A DNA stretch of 14,636 bases from Candidatus Methylomirabilota bacterium (GCA_016209725.1 JACQVO010000119.1:1-14636), one strand, 5' to 3'; counted from the first letter of the stretch, positions 6,545-13,246 are shown. Made by a program: numbers and translations. The notes: a model not told the origin generated them from the letters alone.

Positions 6545-6643
6545 GCGGCCGCCGTCAAGGCCCACCTCTCCGCCCGCGTCCGCGAGGAGCGTGTCACCTT
6601 CGAGATTCAGGATCAGCATCCCATCTGGCGCCGCCTCGGCTGA
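6545..6643 (+). pseudogene. Possible short coding remnant after gdhA
   Basis: A 33-codon open stretch without its own good start runs from the gdhA stop to a TGA at 6641-6643 and translates to a protein-like sequence (AVKAHLSARVREERVTFEIQ then DQHPIWRRLG). Nearly all third codon positions are G or C, as in the neighbouring genes, whereas the DNA beyond is less GC-rich. It may be the 3' end of a lost gene. Chance or a shadow is possible, and the 3' end of the minus-strand gene overlaps it. Confidence 0.2.
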
Positions 6644-7058
6644 TGCCTGCCAGATAGTTGGCACACGCCCGGTCAAATGCATGGGGGTAGTGTGTGCAGC
6701 GGATGTCCGTTTGCGGAATCGATCGCAGCCGCTGGTTCGAGAATAGCGGGACCAATTCCTCTAGATCCCAGTCCCAGCGTCCTCTCTTCGCACCAGCCTT
6801 CGAGCCGTATGCCCACCCCCACCGCAGGCCAGCGACGGACTCGGGAAGCTCCCGTCTTTCAGTCCCCGCCCAGTGGGCTATGGAGTGATTTCGTACCGTC
6901 CATAAGCGTTCAATGAAGTCGGGTCGCCTCGGGGGCTTGTCGTGCTTGAGCTTGAGACCGAGTTTTCTGTTCAGGTCATTCAACTCACTATAAACAAATC
7001 TCATTGCCCGCAAGCTGGGAGGCCCGACATCCATCATACAAGTCACCACGAACCGCAA
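6594..7058 (-). CDS. Hypothetical protein with an HEPN-like R-x5-H motif, unclear or decayed 5' end
   Basis: About 154 codons if read from a TTG at 7058; the frame is open back to a TAG near 7113 but no ATG exists there. ATGs appear only at the MM and later positions (7037, 7034, 7004), so the start is uncertain and the gene may be truncated. The core looks like real protein: residues 15-50 predict helices, then FIERLWTVRNHSIAHWAG (48-65) with R56-N57 and H62. This pattern resembles the R-x4-6-H motif of HEPN ribonucleases found in toxin and phage-defence proteins. A Trp-rich segment follows (about 74-100). The C-terminal 20 or so residues overlap the remnant of another frame and look less natural. 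It lies 48 bases downstream of brnA on the same strand, so it may be co-transcribed with that toxin-antitoxin pair. I do not recognise the family, and the HEPN link rests on one short motif. Confidence 0.5.
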   Translation of the reverse strand: MRFVVTCMMDVGPPSLRAMRFVYSELNDLNRKLGLKLKHDKPPRRPDFIERLWTVRNHSIAHWAGTERRELPESVAGLRWGWAYGSKAGAKRGRWDWDLEELVPLFSNQRLRSIPQTDIRCTHYPHAFDRACANYLAGISRGGARWDADPESRR

Positions 7059-7106
7059 CGCAATCCCAAGAAAGACGTCACCGCAGTTTCGGATTCGCGC
7101 ATCACA

Positions 7107-7388
7107 CTAACCGGCCGCCCGCCTGCGGGTGGTCCGGGTTGCGCGCGGAGCGCGAACTCGAGAGTGGGCTTCAACATAGGCATCCAGCAGACGCCGGATC
7201 ATGCGCTGGTATTGAGTGTTGCGTTTCTCAGCCTCGGCTCTGAAGAACTCGACGCTCTTCTTGCTCAGGGCAATGGTGACTTTGACACCTTCTTCGCGAA
7301 ACGCGAGTTCATCGGGAGAGGGGAGAAAGTCAGGGATGACCTTGAGATCGCCCAACGGCTCATCGGTGTATCTTATTTTCGCGCTCAT
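7107..7388 (-). CDS. brnA: BrnA family antitoxin
   Basis: A 93-residue antitoxin that would neutralise the BrnT ribonuclease toxin and repress the operon. It has a disordered acidic N-terminal part (residues 1-32, with DLKVIPDFLPSPDELAF), followed by an RHH-type DNA-binding domain: strand VKVTIAL (35-41), helix SKKSVEFFRAEAEKR (42-56), and helix QYQRMIRRLLDAYVEAH (59-75). A basic Arg/Ala/Thr tail (76-93) lies beyond the normal family end and is GC-rich in the DNA, perhaps a fused extension. The ATG at 7388 lies inside the end of brnT (29-base overlap), the usual BrnT-BrnA order and coupling. The long upstream extension of this frame across brnT is not real coding. Confidence 0.88.
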   Translation of the reverse strand: MSAKIRYTDEPLGDLKVIPDFLPSPDELAFREEGVKVTIALSKKSVEFFRAEAEKRNTQYQRMIRRLLDAYVEAHSRVRAPRATRTTRRRAAG

Positions 7389-7650
7389 AGATTGCTTTTC
7401 CTTTCCGCCAGTAACCGGCGCCAAGTATGCGGAGCACACCGCTGCGGTACGTGAATCGAACAGTGAGAATCCCGCCGCCGACTTGCCCGAAGCAGTAATA
7501 GCGCCTCTCTTCCTCGCTGTGGGACAGGTCTTCGGCAATCACGCGGTGTGAATCAGCAAAGGCGTATTGCGCCTCAGCGAACGAGACGCCGTGTTTCTCT
7601 CGATTCGTGAGATCGTTTTCCGGATCCCACTCGAACCGCACCGTGCTCAT
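7360..7650 (-). CDS. brnT: BrnT family toxin (ribonuclease)
   Basis: A 96-residue RelE-fold-like RNase toxin of the type II BrnT/BrnA system. The family N terminus is clear: VRFEWDPENDLTNREKHGVSFAEAQYAF (4-31). It is followed by HSEEERRYYCFG (44-55), TVRFTYR (63-69), and the C-terminal RILGAGYWRKGKAIYERE (74-91), a known variant ending of the family. The length is normal and the frame intact, so the toxin is probably functional. The ATG at 7650 is the only good start, about 33 bases downstream of a palindromic promoter element. It overlaps brnA by 29 bases. Such modules act in stress response or stabilise accessory DNA; the surrounding lower-GC patch fits an acquired island. Confidence 0.92.
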   Translation of the reverse strand: MSTVRFEWDPENDLTNREKHGVSFAEAQYAFADSHRVIAEDLSHSEEERRYYCFGQVGGGILTVRFTYRSGVLRILGAGYWRKGKAIYERENKIHR

Positions 7651-7682
7651 CGAGTCACATTAGCACACGCCGCAAGAGAATG

Positions 7683-7698
7683 CCATATAACTATATGG
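7683..7698 (-). promoter_or_regulatory. Palindromic operator over the brnTA -10 element
   Basis: CCATATA (7683-7689) and TATATGG (7692-7698) form a perfect inverted repeat with a 2-base spacer. Read on the minus strand its centre contains TATAGT (complement of 7690-7695), a 5/6 match to the -10 consensus, about 40 bases before brnT. The -35 is poor. A symmetrical site across the -10 is what an autorepressing BrnA or BrnT-BrnA complex would need. Confidence 0.55.
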
Positions 7699-7785
7699 CT
7701 GCTTGTATGGGCACTGGACACGTCTCTCGTTGCGGGACATCAGCCTGCGGGCCGCGGCGGGAGCCTTCCTGGATGGCTCACCACG

Positions 7786-8514
7786 TTACGGGCCCGCGCG
7801 AATCAGCCGCGCCAGGTAGTGTCCCTCTTCCTCCTGCCAGGTGACCTGGCACGACCAGCCCGACTTCATCGCCCGCTCGTCCAGAAGCTTCGAATCCAGG
7901 AACAACCACGACAGGGGCGGGCCCTTTTCCCCCTTGTACTCCAGCCGGAACCGCATCTCGCCGATGTATCGCCCGGCGCGCCGGGCGCCCCGGGGTGAAG
8001 CCGACGCCTCGGGGCCCTCGGTCCAGTCGGGGTCGTAGGAGTCCAGAAGGATCTGTCCATCAGGTGAGAGCAGACGATGCACCTCACCCAGGAATCGGTC
8101 CAGGCCGGCGAGGTCGCCCACCACCCCGATGCCGTTCATCATCAGGAGGAGCGTGTCGAAGGGCCCTCCCTGGAAGTGGAAAAGGTCGGCGCAGCGCACG
8201 TCCTTGACGCCCCGCTTCCGCATGACCTCAACCGCCTCGGGGGCGATATCAATGGCGCACACCGGGAGGTCCCGCTCCTGAAGCGCGAGGGCGTGGCAGC
8301 CCGCCCCGGCGCCCGCGTCCAGCACTCGGCCCCGGCACAGGTCGAGGGCGGCCTCTTCCAGCGCGGAGAAGTCCGCCGGACCCCGGAAGAAGACGCTGAT
8401 GGGGACGACCTCCGTCTCCCCGTCATCGCCGTGGACGACGATTTTGGCGGAGGTGTCCCCATGGAAGTAGTCCAGCAGGGCCATCCCGTGCGGCGTCCAG
8501 GGCGCGGTGCTCAT
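7786..8514 (-). CDS. Class I SAM-dependent methyltransferase
   Basis: A 242-residue Rossmann-fold methyltransferase. SAM-binding motif I is VLDAGAGAG (64-72) and the acidic residue at the end of strand 2 is in CAIDI (D89). Motif II/III is FDTLLLMMNGIG (119-130), followed by FLGEVHRLLSPDGQILLDS (141-159). N-terminal PHGMALLDYFHGD and the C-terminal strand-rich part (about 185-242) probably form the substrate pocket; the substrate cannot be told. The ATG at 8514 (MSTAPWTPHG) has an AGGTGAG ribosome site just upstream. The open frame continues 100 codons further, but that stretch is low-complexity and overlaps the end of the oxidoreductase gene, so it is rejected. It follows that gene by 65 bases. 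Confidence 0.9.
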   Translation of the reverse strand: MSTAPWTPHGMALLDYFHGDTSAKIVVHGDDGETEVVPISVFFRGPADFSALEEAALDLCRGRVLDAGAGAGCHALALQERDLPVCAIDIAPEAVEVMRKRGVKDVRCADLFHFQGGPFDTLLLMMNGIGVVGDLAGLDRFLGEVHRLLSPDGQILLDSYDPDWTEGPEASASPRGARRAGRYIGEMRFRLEYKGEKGPPLSWLFLDSKLLDERAMKSGWSCQVTWQEEEGHYLARLIRAGP

Positions 8515-8579
8515 CGACTCACCTCGCCTGCCCGTTCCCCCCTGATAGCCTGATCGCCGGGTTGCCAACTCGCCTGATC

Positions 8580-9488
8580 TCACTGCCCCACGCCGTCCCT
8601 CCGCACCTCCACCTGCGCCACCCGCTCCCAGAGCTTCACCAGGGCACTGGCATTCTCGTCGGCCAGCCCGCTCGCCTTGGCTACGTCGAGCACATTGAGC
8701 AGACTGTTCACCATGGGGAGGGGGAGATTGTACTCGCGACCCACCGCGCTCATGTAGCTCATGTCCTTGTGGGCCAGCTTCAGGTGGAAAGTCACCGTGA
8801 AATCGCGGCGGCAAATGGCCGGGACCGAGCCCTCGAAGACCCGGCTGTTCCCGCCGCTCACCCGGACGACGTCGTAAAGGGCCTTCAGATCCACGCCAGC
8901 CTTGGCGGCCAGGGGAAGCACCTCGGCAATCCCCGCGTTGCTCAATTGCCCCAGGAAGTTATTGATGAGCTTCACGATATTGCCATGCCCCGTGGCCCCC
9001 ACGTAGATGATGTTCTTGGCGATGGCCCGGAAGATCGGGAGGCACTTCTCGTACACGGCCTTCTCGCCGCCGATCATCAGGTTCAGTTCGCCGGCGTTTG
9101 CGTGGGTCGGGGTCCCGGTCATGGGAGCATCCAGCATGGCAATATTTCGCTCGCGCAGGCGCGCGGCCAGCATCCGCGTGGATGCCGGCAAGCTGGTGCT
9201 CAGGTCCACGACCACAGAGCCTTCCCGCAGGCTTTGCAAGAGGCCGGGGCTGCCGAGAATTGCCGCCTCGACCTCTTTCGAAGACGGCACGCACAGCATG
9301 ATCGTCCCATTCTTCTCGGCGACTTCAGTCAAGGACCGCGTCACCGAGGCCCCCGCGCCAAGGAGGTCCTCCAGCTTCATCCCCTCCCGGTGGGCATGGA
9401 CCATGACCTTGTACCCCTTACCCAGGAGGTTCTTGACGATCCCCCTGCCCATGAGACCAGGACCGAGAAACCCGATGCTCCCAACCAT
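8580..9488 (-). CDS. NAD(P)-dependent oxidoreductase, 3-hydroxyisobutyrate dehydrogenase family
   Basis: A 302-residue beta-hydroxyacid dehydrogenase, with an N-terminal Rossmann domain and an all-helical C-terminal domain. Visible motifs are the nucleotide-binding signature GSIGFLGPGLMGRGIVKNLL (3-22), MLCVPSSKEVE (64-74), VVVDLSTSLPA (92-102), the substrate-binding LDAPMTGTPTHANAGELNLM (119-138), and GNIVKLINN (169-177) with catalytic K173. The substrate loop reads MTGTPTHANAG rather than the common VSGGxxGAxxG, so the true substrate may be another hydroxyacid or an imine. The ATG at 9488 is chosen over 9512 because GGAGGTG lies about 5 bases upstream and the product then begins exactly at the family N terminus. 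It follows the CigR-like gene by 87 bases. Confidence 0.93.
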   Translation of the reverse strand: MVGSIGFLGPGLMGRGIVKNLLGKGYKVMVHAHREGMKLEDLLGAGASVTRSLTEVAEKNGTIMLCVPSSKEVEAAILGSPGLLQSLREGSVVVDLSTSLPASTRMLAARLRERNIAMLDAPMTGTPTHANAGELNLMIGGEKAVYEKCLPIFRAIAKNIIYVGATGHGNIVKLINNFLGQLSNAGIAEVLPLAAKAGVDLKALYDVVRVSGGNSRVFEGSVPAICRRDFTVTFHLKLAHKDMSYMSAVGREYNLPLPMVNSLLNVLDVAKASGLADENASALVKLWERVAQVEVRRDGVGQ

Positions 9489-9545
9489 CCGACACCTCCA
9501 GTCGTCCCCCATGAACCCCGTGAGTTGGACAGTAGAATCCTCCGG

Positions 9546-9567
9546 CCCCTGTCCCTCAGGACTGGGG
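9546..9567. terminator. Weak hairpin after the CigR-like gene
   Basis: CCCC-T-GTCC and GGAC-T-GGGG form a stem with one mismatch and a four-base loop in the 87-base gap between the CigR-like stop (9576) and the oxidoreductase start (9488). No T-run follows on the minus strand, so an intrinsic terminator is doubtful; partial attenuation is possible. Confidence 0.2.
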
Positions 9568-9575
9568 TCTCTCGT

Positions 9576-10049
9576 CTATCTGGCGATGTCCCGCGCCAGA
9601 ATAGCGACGTCCCGCATGATGTCGAGTATCTTCTGGGTGGTCTTGTCCAGGATGATCACGTCGGTGCCGATCACGACCCGGACGCGGTCCGGCGGCAGCG
9701 GCCTCAGACGAACCTCCACCTCTTGCGGCAACGGCTCCAACTTGCCCTGGAGGCCCGGGGGCAGCGTGCCGTTCCGTTGAAGCTGTTTTTGGAGCCCCGG
9801 GGGCAGTTTCTCTCGCTTGGCGAGGCCGGGGGGCAAACCCTTCTTGCCCTTCCCCTTCGCCTTGCCTTGCTGTCCCCGGGCCTTCTCGACGATCTCCTTC
9901 GAGTAGTACTCCCTGACGATCCGCCGCTCCTCCGGGCTGAAGATGATTTGCACCTCGCCCTGCACCGAGACCGCCGCCCACGTGGTTCCGGCCGAGACCA
10001 GGCTGACCGCCAGGGCGGCCGAAATCCAAATCGTCAACATCCTCTGCAT
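9576..10049 (-). CDS. CigR-like secreted protein with LPPGL repeats (RcnB/CigR family)
   Basis: A 157-residue exported protein. Residues 1-25 form a signal peptide (MQRMLTIWIS, a hydrophobic core, and cleavage near TWA-A). After a short domain (VQIIFSPEERRIVREYYS, 33-50) comes a Lys/Gly linker (GKAKGKGKKG, 62-71) and three LPPGL repeats at 72-76, 82-86 and 96-100. A C-terminal beta-rich domain follows (RVRVVIGTDVIILDKTTQKI, 122-141). This layout is that of the CigR anti-virulence regulator family, whose role outside Salmonella is unknown; it should sit in the periplasm or at the inner membrane. The ATG at 10049 has GGGAGG six bases upstream. The longer open frame reaching 11192 is only a shadow of the next gene. 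Confidence 0.85.
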   Translation of the reverse strand: MQRMLTIWISAALAVSLVSAGTTWAAVSVQGEVQIIFSPEERRIVREYYSKEIVEKARGQQGKAKGKGKKGLPPGLAKREKLPPGLQKQLQRNGTLPPGLQGKLEPLPQEVEVRLRPLPPDRVRVVIGTDVIILDKTTQKILDIMRDVAILARDIAR

Positions 10050-10159
10050 GGGAACCTCCCGGCTTGCGCCAAAAATCCGCGACGACCTGTTTCCAGGGTC
10101 GTCCGACTGCCCTTCCTTGCCCAAGGCTGTCGTGATCCCCGTTTCTGCCGGTCGGCAAT

Positions 10160-11569
10160 TCATGCGCCGCCGTGCCAGTGGGACGCATGCTGCCGCTGCG
10201 TATCCGTCAAGACATCCGGCCGGTAGAACCGCTCGTAGAAATCCAGGTCCAGATGGTGGGCCTGGTGGGCCAGCACAGTGCGGAACGGGCCGCTGTTCGC
10301 CGGAAAGCGCCCGTAGCGCCCGTACACGTACTCGCAGTACGCGATCGTGGCGGCGATGGCCGCGTCGGAATAGCGCGGGATGCCCGCCTGCACCGCGGCG
10401 CCGTCGCGCCAGCCCGTGGTTGCGCCCCCGTCCCGGAGGGTGCCCGTCCCCTGGGCGTACTTGTAATCCACGAAGGCGAGGACCGCCTCCTCCATGTTCC
10501 GGTAGTACGGGGGACAAAAGGGTTTGACCAAAACCCGGCCGTCCCGCTCCAGCCCGACCGCCGTCGGGACCGCGAGATCCTTCCCCAGGGCGCGCAGGAT
10601 CCCCCGCTTGACCGCCCCCCCACCGATGGTGCGGGAGAAGGGGATGTCCTCCATGCGGAAGCCGAGGGTCTGAAACCAGATGAAGGGGTGTGCGGCGAAA
10701 TGCGGGAAGCCTCCCAACCCCAGCGCCTGGGTCATCAGGGCCAGGTTCTGGAGGATGCCCCCCTGTTCGATGGCGGCGAACTCGTACAGCCAGGTTTCCA
10801 GAAAGCCCACGGTCGCGACGCGGCCGTCCTTGGGATCGTCGTAGAGGTGCCCACCCCGGGACCGGGCAAACCTGGCGATGCCGGCGGGCTGGAAGCGATT
10901 CCGGTCGTCCACGAGGAAATAGCCGAACCCCTCGCCGAAGGCGGAGAGCAGGACGTTGATGTAGTCTTCCGTGAACTCGTTCACCGGCAGGAAATAGGTC
11001 GTGCCAGGCAGGTTGGCCGCCCACCGATTGAACGGAGGGACGAAGGGCACCTTCCGCGGTACATCCAGGCGCCGGTCCGCGATCCGCACCCGGCTCTTTT
11101 CGTACAGCTCCACAAGCCGGTGCTCGCGCGCCGCCTGGATCAGGCCGGCCACCTCGCCGCGGGGAAAGTCCTGGGGGCGCTTCAGCATCCACACCCCGTC
11201 ATCGTTGATGACGAAGACCACGACGTAATGCAAAGCATGCCCGCTGGCCGCAGTCCGGGCGATGAAGTTGACCATGATGTTGCCGTCGCCGGCGCCCGGG
11301 GCATTGCCGGGCTGGTAGGGCAACTCGGCCAGGGCGTAGCCGGTGACGCCGCAGGCGGCGAAGGCGAGGGCAGCCTCCTCCTCAAGGCTGAGCGGCTGAG
11401 AGGGGCGTGTGCTCTCGTAGGCCAGGGGGCCTCCCTGCAACCGCATGCCCGGCCCGAAACGACGTGAGCGCCGCTCGATCAGCGCCTCCAGCAGGGGATA
11501 CTGGGCGAGCAGCCTCTCTCCGGCCGGGGACCTGTCCGACTCTCCTGTTGGGATGGATCCCGTCGGCAT
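10160..11569 (-). CDS. Large uncharacterised protein, possibly nitroreductase-like
   Basis: A 469-residue protein with no signal peptide or membrane segment. The ATG at 11569 has GAGGAG about 7 bases upstream; 66 further codons of open frame upstream overlap the cupin gene and are rejected. Near the N terminus LLEALIERRSRRFGPGM (26-42) resembles the FMN-binding RRSxRxF start of nitroreductases. Later, EQGGILQNLALMTQALGLGGFPHF resembles the nitroreductase stretch in which a helix precedes a flavin-contacting GLG. Between them are segments rich in aromatic and charged residues (NRWAANLPGTTYFLPVNEFTEDYINVL and similar). The length is about twice that of ordinary nitroreductases. The C terminus is His-rich (AHQAHHLDLDFYERF, HASHWHGG). 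I do not recognise a named family; the flavin assignment is tentative. Confidence 0.8.
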   Translation of the reverse strand: MPTGSIPTGESDRSPAGERLLAQYPLLEALIERRSRRFGPGMRLQGGPLAYESTRPSQPLSLEEEAALAFAACGVTGYALAELPYQPGNAPGAGDGNIMVNFIARTAASGHALHYVVVFVINDDGVWMLKRPQDFPRGEVAGLIQAAREHRLVELYEKSRVRIADRRLDVPRKVPFVPPFNRWAANLPGTTYFLPVNEFTEDYINVLLSAFGEGFGYFLVDDRNRFQPAGIARFARSRGGHLYDDPKDGRVATVGFLETWLYEFAAIEQGGILQNLALMTQALGLGGFPHFAAHPFIWFQTLGFRMEDIPFSRTIGGGAVKRGILRALGKDLAVPTAVGLERDGRVLVKPFCPPYYRNMEEAVLAFVDYKYAQGTGTLRDGGATTGWRDGAAVQAGIPRYSDAAIAATIAYCEYVYGRYGRFPANSGPFRTVLAHQAHHLDLDFYERFYRPDVLTDTQRQHASHWHGGA

Positions 11570-11648
11570 GCTGTAGCTCCTCTTCAACGTTCCTCGGGAT
11601 GCACCCGCAGCCCCGGTGACGCGGGCTCGGACGACTGGCGGGGGAAGA

Positions 11649-12008
11649 TCACTTGGACTTTTTGAGCGTGAGGGCCCACATTCGCACCGGAACAGCCCCT
11701 TCGTTCCTAGCCTCATGGGGTGTATAGGGCGCCAGCCAGCGGACCATGCCAGGCGTGAGCACCTCACGGCCGCTGGGGGTGATCAACGTCAATTCCCCCT
11801 CCAGGATGATCCCGAGTTCCGGCTCGGCGTTGGCGTGTTGCGCGGAAACCGACCCGGGCGGGAACGTCAGGAGGACCACCTCGATCGAGTCATTGTCCAG
11901 GACAACTACGACCTGTATCTCCTCCCCGGCGGCCCGGGCCCCTCCGATCCATGCGAAAAACAAAACGGCCCCGATCAACGGACCCGCTATCACCTTTCGA
12001 ATGGTCAC
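11649..12008 (-). CDS. Secreted cupin-domain protein
   Basis: From a GTG at 12008 the 119-residue product has a signal peptide (IRKVIAGPLIGAVLFFAWIG, cleavage near ARA-AG) and a single cupin barrel. Cupin motif 1 is PPGSVSAQHANAEPELG (50-66), where H58 and E64 match usual metal ligands but the second His is N60. Motif 2 is LTPGMVRWLAPYTPHEARN (84-102) with H98. The GTG is chosen because GGAGGG lies 8 bases upstream and the signal peptide then starts normally. ATGs at 12047 and 12062 are in frame and would add 13 or 18 basic residues; 12062 has only a G-run touching it. Metal-dependent enzyme or binding roles are both possible and the substrate is unknown. It follows the UroD-family gene and precedes the nitroreductase-like gene by 79 bases. 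Confidence 0.8.
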   Translation of the reverse strand: MTIRKVIAGPLIGAVLFFAWIGGARAAGEEIQVVVVLDNDSIEVVLLTFPPGSVSAQHANAEPELGIILEGELTLITPSGREVLTPGMVRWLAPYTPHEARNEGAVPVRMWALTLKKSK

Positions 12009-12106
12009 AAATCGCACCCTCCGCCCCCTCTGCGGATCTGGGGGCATGCCACGCTCAGTCATCCCCCCCCATTCTTTCGGTGAACCACATATTCCACTGG
12101 CAGTAC

Positions 12107-12166
12107 CGTTCGCACTGAGCTTGTCGAAGTGCGAACGTTCGCGGTTCGACAGGCTCACCACGAACG
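12107..12166. repeat. Paired head-to-head hairpin repeats (locus B)
   Basis: Two hairpins abut. The first has perfect 10-base arms CGTTCGCACT (12107-12116) and AGTGCGAACG (12128-12137) with an 11-base loop GAGCTTGTCGA. The second has arms CGTTCGCGGT (12136-12145) and ACCACGAACG (12157-12166), one G-T mismatch, and the loop TCGACAGGCTC, the same core on the other strand. The opposed pair resembles a bacterial interspersed mosaic element and lies between the UroD-family gene and the cupin gene. Confidence 0.8.
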
Positions 12167-12217
12167 AGAGTGGTTGCGTCATCGTAATTACGAACAGCAG
12201 GACATAGTCGGCGAAGC

Positions 12218-13246
12218 TCACGCAGCCAGCGGGTAGCGCCCGTACCTCTGGACGGCTCCGGACAGGGCGAGCACGTTCTCGGGCAAGAGGTACCCGGCCA
12301 GACTGTTGCCGCTGGTCACGATGTAGCCCCCGCCCGGCGCCACGTCGCGGATCAGCTCGCGCACCTCCTGATCCACGGCGTCGGGCGACCCCATCCCCAA
12401 TAGGTTCAGGTCCACGTTCCCCAGCACGCACAGCCGATCCCCGTAGGTTCGCTTCATGGCCCGGATGTCCATGGCCCCCTTCTCGATGGGATGGAGCCCC
12501 GCGATCCCGAGACTCAACAGATCGCCCACGAACGGCAGCATGTTGCCGTCGCTGTGGATGATCCACGGAAGCGTAATCTTCTTCGCCACGCGGTGATAAC
12601 GCGGAAGGACCAGTTCGCGGAACACCGATGGAGAAAAGAAGGGCGCCGTATTGAAGGCCATGTCGTCGGTGGAGGCGAAGACATCGAAGCCGAGACCGCA
12701 GATGCGCTCGGCGACCACGGCAATCCAGTCGCAGTACAGGTCCAAGACCGTCTCGATGAAAGGGCGATTGTCGAAGAGGGCGAGGCAGAAGTTTTCCGTG
12801 CCCAGGCTGAGCATGGTCGGGAAGATCCCGATCCGCGTGACGAACCAGGCCGCGTATTCTCCCTTCTGCCGGACGAAGGCCTCGGCCCCGGCGTAGAGGG
12901 AGTCGTCATAGGGGTCGGGAAGCTGGAGCGATGGCAGGTCGGCCTCGCTCTTGATCAGGCCCTCGCCATAGAAGAGGCGCCCGTCCTGCCCGGCCTCTTT
13001 CTTGGCATAGACCGGCGCCCGCAATACGAAGCAGATATTATCCAGATGCAGGAACGCCGCCAGGGCTTTCGCCTCGTTCACGGTGTAGACGTTGGCCTCC
13101 AGGTTGGAAGCCTGGGTCGTGGGCTGTCCCCATCCCATGAGGCGCTGGGCCAGCGCGCGATCTATGCCCAGTTCGCAGTAAGGCACGCGATCCGGCTCCT
13201 TGCGATTGAGGGCGGTCAACACCCGCTCTCGGGAAGTCATCTCCAT
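12218..13246 (-). CDS. Uroporphyrinogen decarboxylase (UroD)-family protein
   Basis: A 342-residue TIM-barrel protein of the URO-D domain family, which includes haem-pathway decarboxylases and the cobalamin-linked methyltransferases MtaA and CmuA. The family opening MTSRERVLTALNRKEPDRVP (3-22) is present. Further marks are LPWIIHSDGNMLPFVGDLLSLGIAGLHPIEKG (226-257), RLCVLGNVDLNLL (271-283) and GGYIVTSGNSLAGYLLPENV (about 308-327). The HSDGN stretch has Asp where zinc-binding methyltransferases have Cys (HxC), which leaves metal binding open. True HemE enzymes have a different active-site N terminus, so a demethylation or other C1 role is more likely than haem synthesis; no corrinoid protein is nearby. 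The ATG at 13246 has GGAGG six bases upstream. The open frame beyond it runs through repeats and is not coding. Confidence 0.9.
   Translation of the reverse strand: MEMTSRERVLTALNRKEPDRVPYCELGIDRALAQRLMGWGQPTTQASNLEANVYTVNEAKALAAFLHLDNICFVLRAPVYAKKEAGQDGRLFYGEGLIKSEADLPSLQLPDPYDDSLYAGAEAFVRQKGEYAAWFVTRIGIFPTMLSLGTENFCLALFDNRPFIETVLDLYCDWIAVVAERICGLGFDVFASTDDMAFNTAPFFSPSVFRELVLPRYHRVAKKITLPWIIHSDGNMLPFVGDLLSLGIAGLHPIEKGAMDIRAMKRTYGDRLCVLGNVDLNLLGMGSPDAVDQEVRELIRDVAPGGGYIVTSGNSLAGYLLPENVLALSGAVQRYGRYPLAA

Noticed and set aside
7118..7129. GC-rich hairpin CCCGC-CT-GCGGG as a brnA terminator
   Set aside because: It lies inside the brnA coding end, has a two-base loop and no T-run after it; it may only reflect the basic tail.
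8515..8814. 100-codon upstream extension of the SAM methyltransferase frame
   Set aside because: It overlaps the 3' end of the oxidoreductase gene and is low-complexity; a ribosome site sits at the internal ATG at 8514.
8562..10226. Plus-strand open frame of 554 codons
   Set aside because: It spans the reverse of the 3-hydroxyisobutyrate dehydrogenase-family gene and the CigR-like gene; His/Pro/Arg-rich low-complexity product typical of antisense frames in GC-rich DNA.
10172..11467. Plus-strand open frame of 431 codons opposite the nitroreductase-like gene
   Set aside because: The minus strand has a strong Shine-Dalgarno and natural protein composition; the plus product looks like an antisense shadow.
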